Origin: Streptomyces sp. CB02400
GTDB taxonomy: Bacteria; Actinomycetota; Actinomycetes; Streptomycetales; Streptomycetaceae
Length of the DNA: 64,000 nucleotides
NCBI RefSeq assembly: GCF_001905725.1
Contig: NZ_LIWB01000001.1
Span: forward strand, 1,159,881-1,223,880
Direction of reading: 5' to 3'
In this document: one piece after another, positions 56,784 through 64,000 of the stretch
Layout of the letters: each line of letters begins with the position of its first letter
Numbering within the stretch: the stretch's first letter is position 1
Made by a program: the position numbers and the translations under genes
Notes under the pieces: generated by a model
Told to the model about the DNA's origin: nothing
Database searches by the model: none
Seen by the model: only the letters and a program-made list of their open reading frames with translations

Positions 56784-56842
56784 CGCGCAGTTCCCCGCGC
56801 CCCTCCAGGGGTGCTGCAGCCAGGGGCGCGGGGAACTGCGCG
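56784..56842. repeat. 21-bp perfect inverted repeat, common Streptomyces intergenic hairpin
   Basis: Arms at 56784-56804 and 56822-56842 (core CAGTTCCCCGCGCCCCT) are exact complements with a 17-base loop, followed by a second hairpin CTGGGGGC/GCCCCCAG near 56850-56868. Sequences with this GCGCAGTTCCCCGCGCCCC core are dispersed in Streptomyces genomes, as I recall. Positioned to end MMPL transcription. Confidence 0.75.
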
Positions 56843-56949
56843 AAGGGGGTCTGGGGGCGAAGCCCCCAGGGACGGGAAGGGAAGGGGCGGAGGGCGCGAA
56901 CTCCCGGCGCTCCGTCGGGTGGGCGGCGCCGGTCGGTGTGGGCGGACGC

Positions 56950-59058
56950 TCACACCCCCGTCGGCACCCGCGGCCGGGGCGCCTCCGCAGACTCCTCGTG
57001 GAGTCCGAAGCGCTCGTGGACCCGCCGCAACGGCGCCGGAGCCCACCAGGCGCGGCGCCCGAGGAGGGACATGGTGGCCGGCACCAGAAGCATGCGCACG
57101 ACGGTCGCGTCGATGAGGACGGCCAGGGTGAGCCCCAGACCGATCTGCAGGATGGGCGAGAAACCGCCCGTCATGAACGCGGCGAAGACGACCGCCAGCA
57201 GCAGCGCCGCGCAGGTGACCACCCTGCCCGAGCGGCGCAGCCCGTCCACCACGGCCTCCGCGTCGTCACCGGTGCGCTCCCGGGCCTCCCTCATCCGGGC
57301 CAGGATGAACAGCTCGTAGTCCATGGCCAGTCCGAACGCGATCGCCACGATCAGCGGCGGCGCCGTGAGACTCAGCGCGCCCAGCCCCTCGGCGCCCAGC
57401 AACCCGGCCAGATGACCGTCCTGGAAGACCCACACCACCGCACCGAGCGCGGCGCCCAGGCTGAGCAGCGTCGTCGCGATGGTGCGCAGCGGCAGCAGCA
57501 CGGAACCGGTGAACGCGAACAGCAGTACGAAGATGCCGGCCAGGACGGTCACGGCCGCCCACGGAGCCCGTTCGGCGAGCATCTCGCGGAAGTCGACCAG
57601 CCGGGCCGCGGGCCCGGTGACCTCGACCGGTTCGTCGCCGCGTACCTCCCGCACCCGCTCGACCAGTCCGGTCGCCTCCTCGCCGTCGGCCGCGCCGGGC
57701 GGCCGGATCTCCAGCACCGTGGCGCCGCCCGGCAGTTCACGGACCGCGGTGGCCGGGGACAGTGCGCGGATCCCGTCGACGGTCGCGCCGTCGGCGCCGG
57801 GCCGGACGACGACGGTGACCGGCGTGACCCCGGTGCCCGGTGGGAAGTGGCCGCCCACGATGTCGTGCAACTGCCGGGCCTCGGTGTCCGTGGGCAGCTG
57901 CCGCGCGTCCCCGAGGGCGATCTTCATCCCGGCCGCCGGCACCGCCAGGACCAGCAGCACCGGGACGGCCACGGCCAGTACGGCGATCCGGCGCCGGGCC
58001 GCGAAGCGGGCGATCCGGGCGAAGAGCCGGCCCTCCTCGTCCTCCGGCCGGTCCTTCGCCGGGGCGATCCGCCCGCCGAACCGGGTCAGCAGCGCGGGCA
58101 GCAGGGTGAGCGCGGCCAGCATGTCGATGACGACCACGGCGGCGACCGCGAGACCCATGCTGCGCAGGAACACGCTCGGGAAGACCAGCAGCCCGGTCAG
58201 GCTGACGGCCACCGTGAGCCCGGAGAACAGCACCGTCCGCCCGGCCGCCGCGACCGTGCGGTGCACCGCCTCCACGACGTCCTCGGTGTGCCGGCGCTCC
58301 TCCCGGAACCGCACCAGCATCAGCAGGGCGTAGTCCACGGCGAGCCCGAGCCCCAGCATCGTCGTCACCTGGATCGCGTACACGGAGATGTCCGTGACCT
58401 CGCTGAAGAGGAACAGAGCGAGGAACGCCCCCGCGATTCCGCTGACCGCGACGACCAGTGGCAGCAGCGCGGAGCGCAGTCCGCCGAACACCACGAGCAG
58501 CAGCGCCAGCACCACCGGCAGGGAGATCAACTCCGCGTTCTTCACGTCCTCCTGGGCCCGTTCACCGATCTGCTGCCCCAGCAGCGGGCCCCCGCTCACA
58601 TGGACGTCGGGGGCGTCGATCTCCCTGATCCGCTCGGCCGCCGCGTCCAGCGTGCGCTCCTCGGCGTCGTCGTCCAGACCGCCCTCGAGCGTGACGGGGA
58701 TGATCAGCGCCCGCCCGTCCTCGGCGGTCAGACCGCGCGTGGTGTACGGGTCGGGCACGGCGGCGACCCCGGCGACCGTCCGCACGTCGGCCACGGCCCG
58801 CTCGACCTCGGCGCGCAGCTCCGGGTCCGAGACGGTGGTGCCGGCCACCACGCCGGTGATCGACTCGCCCGCCGGGTCCACCCGGTCCAGGTACCGGGCG
58901 GCCGACTCCGACTCGGTTCCGGGCACTTCGGGCACGTTGTCGGAGAGCCGCGCGAACACGCCCGTCCCCAGCCCGAATCCCAGCAGCAGAAAGAGTCCCC
59001 ACAGGAGCATCACGGTCAAGGAGCGGCGGGTGGCCGCCCGGGCGAGTGCGGAAAGCAC
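56950..59058 (-). CDS. MMPL/RND-family membrane transporter
   Basis: 702 aa, the usual actinobacterial MMPL length. Twelve helices in two repeats, each with the functional Asp-Tyr: GLAVDYALLMLVRFREE (~263) and GLAMDYELFILARMREARE (~620). Two large extracellular loops follow the first and seventh helices. These proton-driven pumps export lipids or drugs. Between it and the response regulator gene (128 bases) no feature stands out; the two-component system just upstream may control it. Confidence 0.9.
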   Translation of the reverse strand: MLSALARAATRRSLTVMLLWGLFLLLGFGLGTGVFARLSDNVPEVPGTESESAARYLDRVDPAGESITGVVAGTTVSDPELRAEVERAVADVRTVAGVAAVPDPYTTRGLTAEDGRALIIPVTLEGGLDDDAEERTLDAAAERIREIDAPDVHVSGGPLLGQQIGERAQEDVKNAELISLPVVLALLLVVFGGLRSALLPLVVAVSGIAGAFLALFLFSEVTDISVYAIQVTTMLGLGLAVDYALLMLVRFREERRHTEDVVEAVHRTVAAAGRTVLFSGLTVAVSLTGLLVFPSVFLRSMGLAVAAVVVIDMLAALTLLPALLTRFGGRIAPAKDRPEDEEGRLFARIARFAARRRIAVLAVAVPVLLVLAVPAAGMKIALGDARQLPTDTEARQLHDIVGGHFPPGTGVTPVTVVVRPGADGATVDGIRALSPATAVRELPGGATVLEIRPPGAADGEEATGLVERVREVRGDEPVEVTGPAARLVDFREMLAERAPWAAVTVLAGIFVLLFAFTGSVLLPLRTIATTLLSLGAALGAVVWVFQDGHLAGLLGAEGLGALSLTAPPLIVAIAFGLAMDYELFILARMREARERTGDDAEAVVDGLRRSGRVVTCAALLLAVVFAAFMTGGFSPILQIGLGLTLAVLIDATVVRMLLVPATMSLLGRRAWWAPAPLRRVHERFGLHEESAEAPRPRVPTGV

Positions 59059-59186
59059 GGTCCCTCCCGGCGAGTTGGTTCTCCGTCGCCTTCCAGACTC
59101 GTGCCGTGGGGCGGTGCGCCGGATCGCCCAAGGGAGCGGTTTGCGGCCCTCGCCCGTACGGGGGAGACGGCCCCCTCACTCACTCC

Positions 59187-59858
59187 TCAGGGGGAGCCGG
59201 GGGCGATCAGGCCCGTCTCGTACGCGCAGATCACCGCCTGCACCCGGTCCCTGAGACCGAGCTTGCTCAGCACGTTGCTCACATGGGTCTTGACGGTGTG
59301 TTCACTGACGAACAGGGTCGTCGCGATCTCCGCGTTGGACAGTCCCCGGGCCAGCAGCCGCAGCGTCTCCGCCTCGCGGGCGGTGAGCGCGTCCAGCCGC
59401 TGCGGGGTGGCGGCCTCGGCGGCGGCCCGTTCCCGGCGGCACCGCACGATGTCCGCGACCAGCCGCCGGGTCACGGCCGGGGCGAGCAGCGAGTCACCGG
59501 CCGCGACCACCCGCACCGCGTGTACGAGGTCGTCCCTGCGGACGTCCTTCAGCAGGAAGCCGCTGGCACCCGCGTACAGCGCCTCGTACACGTACTCGTC
59601 CAGGTCGAACGTGGTCAGCATGACCACCTTGCAGCCCGACTGCGCGCACACCAGGCGGGCCGCCTCCAGGCCGTCCATGACCGGCATGCGGATGTCCAGC
59701 AGCAGTACGTCCGGGGCGTGCCGGCGCACCGCGGCGACGGCCTCCTCGCCGTTCCCGGCCTCGGCGACCACCTCGATGTCGTCCTGGGCGTCGAGGATCA
59801 TGCCGAAGCCGGCCCGGACCAGCTCCTGGTCGTCGGCGACGACCACCCGGATGCTCAT
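59187..59858 (-). CDS. NarL/LuxR-type response regulator
   Basis: 223 aa from the ATG at 59858. Receiver: VVVADDQELVRAGFGMIL (acidic pocket), phosphoacceptor Asp in VLLLDIRMPVMDG (~54) and Lys in GFLLKDV. The C-terminal LuxR HTH reads LTAREAETLRLLARGLSNAE. ATGA-coupled to its sensor kinase. Probable targets include the neighbouring MMPL gene, by position only. Confidence 0.95.
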   Translation of the reverse strand: MSIRVVVADDQELVRAGFGMILDAQDDIEVVAEAGNGEEAVAAVRRHAPDVLLLDIRMPVMDGLEAARLVCAQSGCKVVMLTTFDLDEYVYEALYAGASGFLLKDVRRDDLVHAVRVVAAGDSLLAPAVTRRLVADIVRCRRERAAAEAATPQRLDALTAREAETLRLLARGLSNAEIATTLFVSEHTVKTHVSNVLSKLGLRDRVQAVICAYETGLIAPGSP

Positions 59859-61051
59859 CCGAGGGCCCCTTCCCGGTCGGCGGCCACCGGCAGGCGTACG
59901 ACGACCCGGAAGCCGCCGTCCGGGCCGCTGCCGGTCTCGGCGCTGCCCCCGCAGGCGGCGGCCCGCTCCCGGATGCCGATCAGCCCGTGTCCGCCGACCG
60001 GCGTGGGGGTGCCCCGCCCGTCGTCCGTCACCGTGAGGGTCACCTGGTCCTCCGCCCAGTCCAGCTGCACCACGGCGCGGGAGGCACGGGCGTGCTTCAC
60101 GGTGTTGGTGAGAGCTTCCTGGACCACACGGTAGGCGGCGACCTCGGTGTCCGAGGACAGTGGGCAGGGTACGCCCGTGGTGCGCAGTTCGGTGCGCAGC
60201 CCCGTGGAGTCCCGCACCTGGCCGACCAGCAGGGGCAGCGCCGCCAGGTTCGGCTGCGGCAGCCGCCGCGCGGCCTCGCCGTCCGGCCGCTCTTCCTTCA
60301 ACACGCCGAGGATGCGCCGTAGTTGGGCCATCGCGTCCCGTCCGGTCGCCGCGATGGTGTCGAACGTGGCCTCCGCGCGCTCCGGATCCTTGCGCACCAC
60401 CACGGGCCCGGCCTCCGCCTGCACCACCATCAGGCTCACGGCGTGCGCCAGGATGTCGTGCATGTCCCGGGCGATACGGGCGCGTTCCTCGGCGCGGGCC
60501 CGCGCGGTGTCCGCGGCCCGCTCCCGTTCCAGCCGGCGGGCCCGGTCCTCCAGCTCGGTGGTGTACGCGCGCTGGACCCGGGCGAGCACCCCGAGGGCGT
60601 AGGCGCAGACGAGGCCCATCAGGTGGAAGGCGTACTCGAAGGGCTCGTCGTCCGCCTGGTGCTGCATGGTCACGACGACCCCGATCACCCAGCCCGTGAG
60701 CATCATCCGGCGCTGCCAGGGTTTGCCCAGGGCGGCCAGGGTGTACAGGACGACCATCCCGCCGTACATCACGTCCGGCGGGGGAGCGTGGTACAGCGCC
60801 TGCGCCGGGGTGGCGACCGACACGGCCCATGCGGCCGTGCAGGGTGCCCGCCGCCGCCAGACCAGCGGTACGGCCGTGGCGGCACCGAGCAGCCAGCCCT
60901 GCCAGGTCAGCCGGTCGTCGCCCTCGTCGGGGAAGACCCACTGCAGGGAGACGGCGAACAGCACGAGCGCGGCGAGCGCCGTGTCGAGGGCGTACGGACT
61001 CGCCGTACGCCAGCGCACGACGACCGGCGCGAAGGCGGACCGGAGGGACAT
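59855..61051 (-). CDS. HisKA_3-type sensor histidine kinase
   Basis: 398 aa. About five membrane helices in the first ~150 residues (ALDTALAALVLFAVSLQWV, VMYGGMVVLYTLAALG, AFHLMGLVCAYALGVLA), a coiled coil, then the phosphoacceptor His in RIARDMHDILAHAVSLM, and an ATPase lobe ending GHGLIGIRERAAACGGS. Partner of the overlapping response regulator. Stimulus unknown. Confidence 0.93.
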   Translation of the reverse strand: MSLRSAFAPVVVRWRTASPYALDTALAALVLFAVSLQWVFPDEGDDRLTWQGWLLGAATAVPLVWRRRAPCTAAWAVSVATPAQALYHAPPPDVMYGGMVVLYTLAALGKPWQRRMMLTGWVIGVVVTMQHQADDEPFEYAFHLMGLVCAYALGVLARVQRAYTTELEDRARRLERERAADTARARAEERARIARDMHDILAHAVSLMVVQAEAGPVVVRKDPERAEATFDTIAATGRDAMAQLRRILGVLKEERPDGEAARRLPQPNLAALPLLVGQVRDSTGLRTELRTTGVPCPLSSDTEVAAYRVVQEALTNTVKHARASRAVVQLDWAEDQVTLTVTDDGRGTPTPVGGHGLIGIRERAAACGGSAETGSGPDGGFRVVVRLPVAADREGALG

Positions 61052-61578
61052 GAGCGGCTCCTCGGGGCGGGGGCCGTACCAGTATCACGAGGAACCGGGA
61101 GCCTGGTCCTCACCGGTGAGAGGGATTTCGGAGCGGCTCCGGACACGCGCGGGGCGGGACGATCCACCGCTCGGGCCGAAGGAAGGGGCGATGTCCCGGG
61201 TTCCGGCTCGCCCAACTCCCGCTCCGGGGCTGCGGAGAAACGGCGGGCGAGAGACCGCGGGGCCGGCCGGGGCAGGGCTGCGGGAATGTGAGGTGCCGGC
61301 TTCTCAGCCGCGTCCGGACATGCGCGGGGCGGGATGACCTGCTGCCCTGGCCGAGGGGAGGGACGCCGTCCCGGACTCCGGCTCGCCCGACTGCCGTCCT
61401 GAGGCTGCGGGAACGTGACGAGCTGGCTCCTCAGCCGCGTCCGTTTTCCCGGGCCCGGCTGCCGGTCCGAGGCTGTCGGTGACCCGCGGGCGGGAGTCGG
61501 GTGTCGGGCCGTGGGAGAGAAGCGGCAGGTGTCTCCGTGTGCGCCGGGGCGGCCGGGCGCCGGGCCGGGAGTGGGGAA
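61052..61578. repeat. 527-base gap with diverged direct repeats
   Basis: No gene seen between the kinase and IclR genes. TCCGGACAcGCGCGGGGCGGGA at 61138 recurs at 61314 (with T for one C), followed in both by a shared TCCGGCTCGCCC-type block. GGCTGCGGGAAtGTGA at 61276 recurs at 61403 with CTCAGCCGCGTCCG in both. These look like decayed tandem copies of a ~130-175 bp unit. Confidence 0.55.
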
Positions 61579-62349
61579 TCAGGTGTCTCCGGCGGGGGCC
61601 GGAGTGGGCGGGCGCCAGCCCAGGGCTCTGGAGATGCCGCGGGCCGCGAGGCGCAGGGCCGGGGTCAGGGTGGGGACGCGGGCGTCGGAGTGGGGGACGA
61701 CGACCGACACCGCGGCGGTGACCGTGCCGTCGGGGCCGCGCACGGGCGCCGCCACCGACAGCGCGTCCGGGGTGACCTGGCGGTCGCTCACCACGACGCC
61801 CGAGCGCCGCACCTCGGCCAGTACCCGGCGCAGCGGCTCCGGTTCGGTGATCGTGTACGGGGTGAAGGAGGCGAGCGGGCCCGCGCAGTACTCCTCCTGG
61901 AAGCCGGCGTCGCTGTGCGCGAGCAGGGCGAGGCCGACCCCGGTGGCGTGCAGCGGCCAGCGGGCGCCGACCCGTATGTGCACACCGACCGACGAGCGCC
62001 CCGACAGCCACTCGGTGTAGACGACCTCGCCCCCGTCGCGCACCGCCAGCTGCACGTTCTCGTGCGTCGCCTCGTACAGGTCCTCCAGGTACGGCAGCGC
62101 GACCTGCCGCAGCGCCGGCCCGCGCGGGGCGAGCGCGGCCAGTTCCCACAGTCGCAGCCCGACGTGGTACGTCCCCGAGGCGTCCCGCTCCAGCGCGCCC
62201 CACCGGGCGAGCTCGCCCACGAGCCGGTGCGCGGTGGTCAGCGTGAGCCCGGCCCGGCGGCTGATGTCCGTCAACGTCAGCGCCGGGTGCGCGTGGTCGA
62301 AGGCCGCGAGCACGGACAGCAGACGGTCGGGCGCGGAGCGGCTGGTCAT
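61579..62349 (-). CDS. IclR-family transcriptional regulator
   Basis: 256 aa from the ATG at 62349. N-terminal winged HTH (LTLTDISRRAGLTLTTAHRL, ~25-45) and C-terminal IclR effector domain (VQLAVRDGGEVVYTEWLSGR, PLHATGVGLALLAH). Divergent from the GH4 gene with ~100 bases between, so it probably regulates that gene in response to a sugar derivative. Confidence 0.92.
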   Translation of the reverse strand: MTSRSAPDRLLSVLAAFDHAHPALTLTDISRRAGLTLTTAHRLVGELARWGALERDASGTYHVGLRLWELAALAPRGPALRQVALPYLEDLYEATHENVQLAVRDGGEVVYTEWLSGRSSVGVHIRVGARWPLHATGVGLALLAHSDAGFQEEYCAGPLASFTPYTITEPEPLRRVLAEVRRSGVVVSDRQVTPDALSVAAPVRGPDGTVTAAVSVVVPHSDARVPTLTPALRLAARGISRALGWRPPTPAPAGDT

Positions 62350-62450
62350 GTCCGGCTGTCCTCCAGCGGGTCGGGTCGGCGGAGCGTACCCCGGCGCGGT
62401 CGCGCCGCGAGTAGGGTCGTCCCGGTTCGTCGTGGTGGGAAGGTGCGGAT

Positions 62451-63788
62451 GTGAAGCTGACGATTCTGGGCGGTGGGGGATTCCGCGTGCCGCTGGTGTA
62501 CGGGGCACTGCTCGGGGACCGTGCCGAGGGCCGGGTGACCCGTGTCGTCCTGCACGACGTGGACGCCGGGCGGCTGCGCGCGATCGCCCGGGTGCTGGCC
62601 GAACAGGCCGCCGATGTGCCCGACGCGCCCGAGGTGACCGTCACCACCGACCTCGACGAGGCGCTGCGCGGCGCCGCGTTCGTCTTCTCCGCGATCCGCG
62701 TGGGCGGCCTCGAAGGCAGGGCGAACGACGAACGGGTCGCCCTCGCCGAGGGCGTGCTCGGCCAGGAGACGGTCGGCGCGGGCGGCATCGCCTACGGTCT
62801 GCGCACCGTCCCCGTCGCCGTCGACATCGCCCGGCGGGTGGCCCGCCTCGCCCCCGACGCCTGGGTCATCAACTTCACCAACCCCGCCGGCCTGGTCACC
62901 GAGGCCATGTCCCGCCACCTCGGCGACCGCGTCATCGGCATCTGCGACTCACCGGTCGGCCTCGGCCGCCGTGTCGCCCGGGCGCTCGGCGCGCGGCCGC
63001 GGGAGGCGTGGATCGACTACGTCGGCCTCAACCACCTCGGCTGGGTGCGCGGTCTGCGGGTCGCCGGCCGCGACGAACTCCCGCGTCTGCTCGCCGACCC
63101 CGTCCTGCTCGGCTCCTTCGAGGAGGGCAGGCTCTTCGGCACCGACTGGCTGCGGTCCCTGGGCGCGATCCCCAACGAGTACCTGCACTACTACTACTTC
63201 AACCGTGAGGCCGTACGCGCCTACCGGGAGGCGAAGCGGACGCGGGGCGCGTTCCTGCACGACCAGCAGGCACGGTTCTACGCCGGGGTGACCGGCCCCG
63301 ACGTCCCCGCCCTGGACCTGTGGAACCGCACCCGCGCCGAACGCGAGGCCACCTACATGGCCGAGAACCGGGAGGCGGCCGGCGCGGGCGAACGCGAGGC
63401 CGAGGACCTGTCCGGCGGCTACGAGGACGTGGCGCTCGCCCTGATGCGGGCGATCGCCCGCGACGAACGCACCACCCTGATCCTCAACGTCCGCAACCGC
63501 GGCACCCTGTCACCCCTGGACGGGGACGCCGTCATCGAGGTCCCCTGCCTGGTGGACGCCAGTGGCGCGCACCCCGTCTCCGTCGACCCGCTGCCCGACC
63601 ACGCCACCGGTCTGGTCTGCGCCGTCAAGGCCGTCGAGCGCGAGGTGCTCGCCGCCGCCCGGTCGGGCTCCCGCGCGACGGCCGTCAAGGCGTTCGCGCT
63701 GCATCCGCTCGTCGACTCCGTGAACGTGGCCCGCCGTCTCGTCGACGGCTACACCGCCGTCCACCCCGGCCTCGCCTACCTCGGCTAG
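62451..63788 (+). CDS. GH4-family 6-phospho-beta-glucosidase-like glycosidase
   Basis: 445 aa, GTG start. NAD-binding KLTILGGGGFRVPLVYGALL, then RVGGLEGRANDERVAL, INFTNPAGLVTEA (metal Asn), GICDSPVGLGRR with Cys-Asp metal ligand, and YVGLNHLGWVRGL are GH4 signatures. GH4 enzymes use NAD+ and a divalent metal to hydrolyse glycosides by redox elimination. The natural C-terminus HPGLAYLG appears complete; an IS element begins directly after the stop. Confidence 0.93.
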   Translation: MKLTILGGGGFRVPLVYGALLGDRAEGRVTRVVLHDVDAGRLRAIARVLAEQAADVPDAPEVTVTTDLDEALRGAAFVFSAIRVGGLEGRANDERVALAEGVLGQETVGAGGIAYGLRTVPVAVDIARRVARLAPDAWVINFTNPAGLVTEAMSRHLGDRVIGICDSPVGLGRRVARALGARPREAWIDYVGLNHLGWVRGLRVAGRDELPRLLADPVLLGSFEEGRLFGTDWLRSLGAIPNEYLHYYYFNREAVRAYREAKRTRGAFLHDQQARFYAGVTGPDVPALDLWNRTRAEREATYMAENREAAGAGEREAEDLSGGYEDVALALMRAIARDERTTLILNVRNRGTLSPLDGDAVIEVPCLVDASGAHPVSVDPLPDHATGLVCAVKAVEREVLAAARSGSRATAVKAFALHPLVDSVNVARRLVDGYTAVHPGLAYLG

Positions 63789-63790
63789 GC

Positions 63791-64000
63791 CCAATACCGG
63801 TGACTTTGGTGGGTTCCGGTCGTTGGATGGGTTGTGCCAAGACCGGGTCAGGTGAAGCCGTCGGGGGTTGATCGGTTCTCGGATCGGATCGCGTTGGGGG
63901 TGCTGACGCGGGTGTTTCCGCCGGAGCTGATCGACGAGGTGGTCGCCGAGTGCGGCAGGGTTGAGCAGCGGACGCGGCTGCTGCCGGCACGGGTGGTGGT
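63791..64000 (+). mobile_element. left end of an IS4-type insertion sequence
   Basis: The transposase start and a plausible terminal inverted repeat (CCAATACCGGTGACTTTGG) lie directly beyond the GH4 stop codon. The right end is outside the window, so target duplication cannot be checked. Confidence 0.6.
63834..64000 (+). CDS. IS4-family transposase, 5' part only
   Basis: A GTG at 63834 opens a frame that runs off the right edge (VPRPGQVKPSGVDRFSDRIA, then LGVLTRVFPPELIDEVVAEC and RVEQRTRLLPARVVV), the N-terminal domain of actinobacterial IS4-type transposases. Codon use (TTG, GGG, GTT) differs from the neighbouring GH4 gene. The element's left end is probably within CCAATACCGGTGACTTTGG (63791-63809), three bases past the GH4 stop. 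Confidence 0.75.
   Translation, partial: MPRPGQVKPSGVDRFSDRIALGVLTRVFPPELIDEVVAECGRVEQRTRLLPARVV

Noticed and set aside
56551..60036. 1161-codon plus-strand open frame
   Set aside because: Antisense to the MMPL transporter and response regulator genes; its residues are Gly/Arg/Gln/His-rich without fold signals.

Overview
The window is high-GC actinobacterial DNA, almost certainly a Streptomyces chromosome. Third codon positions are strongly GC-rich, GTG and TTG starts are common, and many genes join by ATGA stop/start overlaps. A rare TTA codon, G+C-rich intergenic repeats and the gene repertoire point the same way. From memory, the order (BREX/Pgl-type genes, PTPS and GTP cyclohydrolase II homologues, then a second zwf-opcA-pgi-gnd operon) resembles the S. 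coelicolor SCO66xx region; I could not check this.

Bases 1-25,000 are accessory, defence-like DNA. A CBS-domain gene (cut by the left edge) and a DUF262 (GmrSD-like) gene form a translationally coupled pair. A membrane DUF4177/DUF4839 protein follows. Divergent to it is a pair resembling BREX type 2 brxD and brxHI, without the pgl core genes in view. Next comes a long minus-strand run: a giant DUF4011/SF1 helicase/Vsr-like nuclease/DUF3320 protein, then a tightly overlapping operon of a Cas4/RecB-like Fe-S nuclease, a protein with a predicted C-terminal beta-barrel, and an Upf1-like SF1 helicase. Together those three look like a Dna2 enzyme split over three genes. Divergent from this run is a plus-strand operon: a J-like protein, a small protein with a weakly GrpE-like tail, and an Hsp70 fused to a Regnase-type NYN ribonuclease domain. 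The fusion is the most novel-looking system in the window.

Bases 25,000-32,000 hold small regulators, a YceI-family protein, an HD phosphohydrolase and a large membrane-anchored substrate-binding receptor.

Bases 32,100-39,300 form a likely biosynthetic cluster: CDP-alcohol phosphatidyltransferase, dehydrogenase, degenerate PTPS homologue, glycosyltransferase, methyltransferase, flippase-like protein, creatininase-family amidohydrolase and a GTP cyclohydrolase II paralogue. The cyclohydrolase has Met where riboflavin-pathway enzymes have Tyr, which predicts a formylaminopyrimidine product. The creatininase homologue could then deformylate it.

Bases 39,300-43,500 encode a serine hydrolase, a PPOX-class F420/flavin enzyme and a UvrA-like ATPase. 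Bases 43,600-48,800 look like a quinate/shikimate catabolic locus: MHS transporter, TetR regulator, AroE-like dehydrogenase and dehydroshikimate dehydratase/HPPD fusion. Two related 24-bp palindromes lie before the transporter and dehydrogenase genes. Bases 48,850-54,710 are an oxidative pentose phosphate operon (small ORF-zwf-opcA-pgi-gnd-phosphatase). The right part holds a secreted GH16 glucanase with a CBM6-like module, an MMPL transporter, a NarL-type two-component system, an IclR regulator divergent from a GH4 glycosidase, and the start of an IS4-type transposase directly after the GH4 stop codon.
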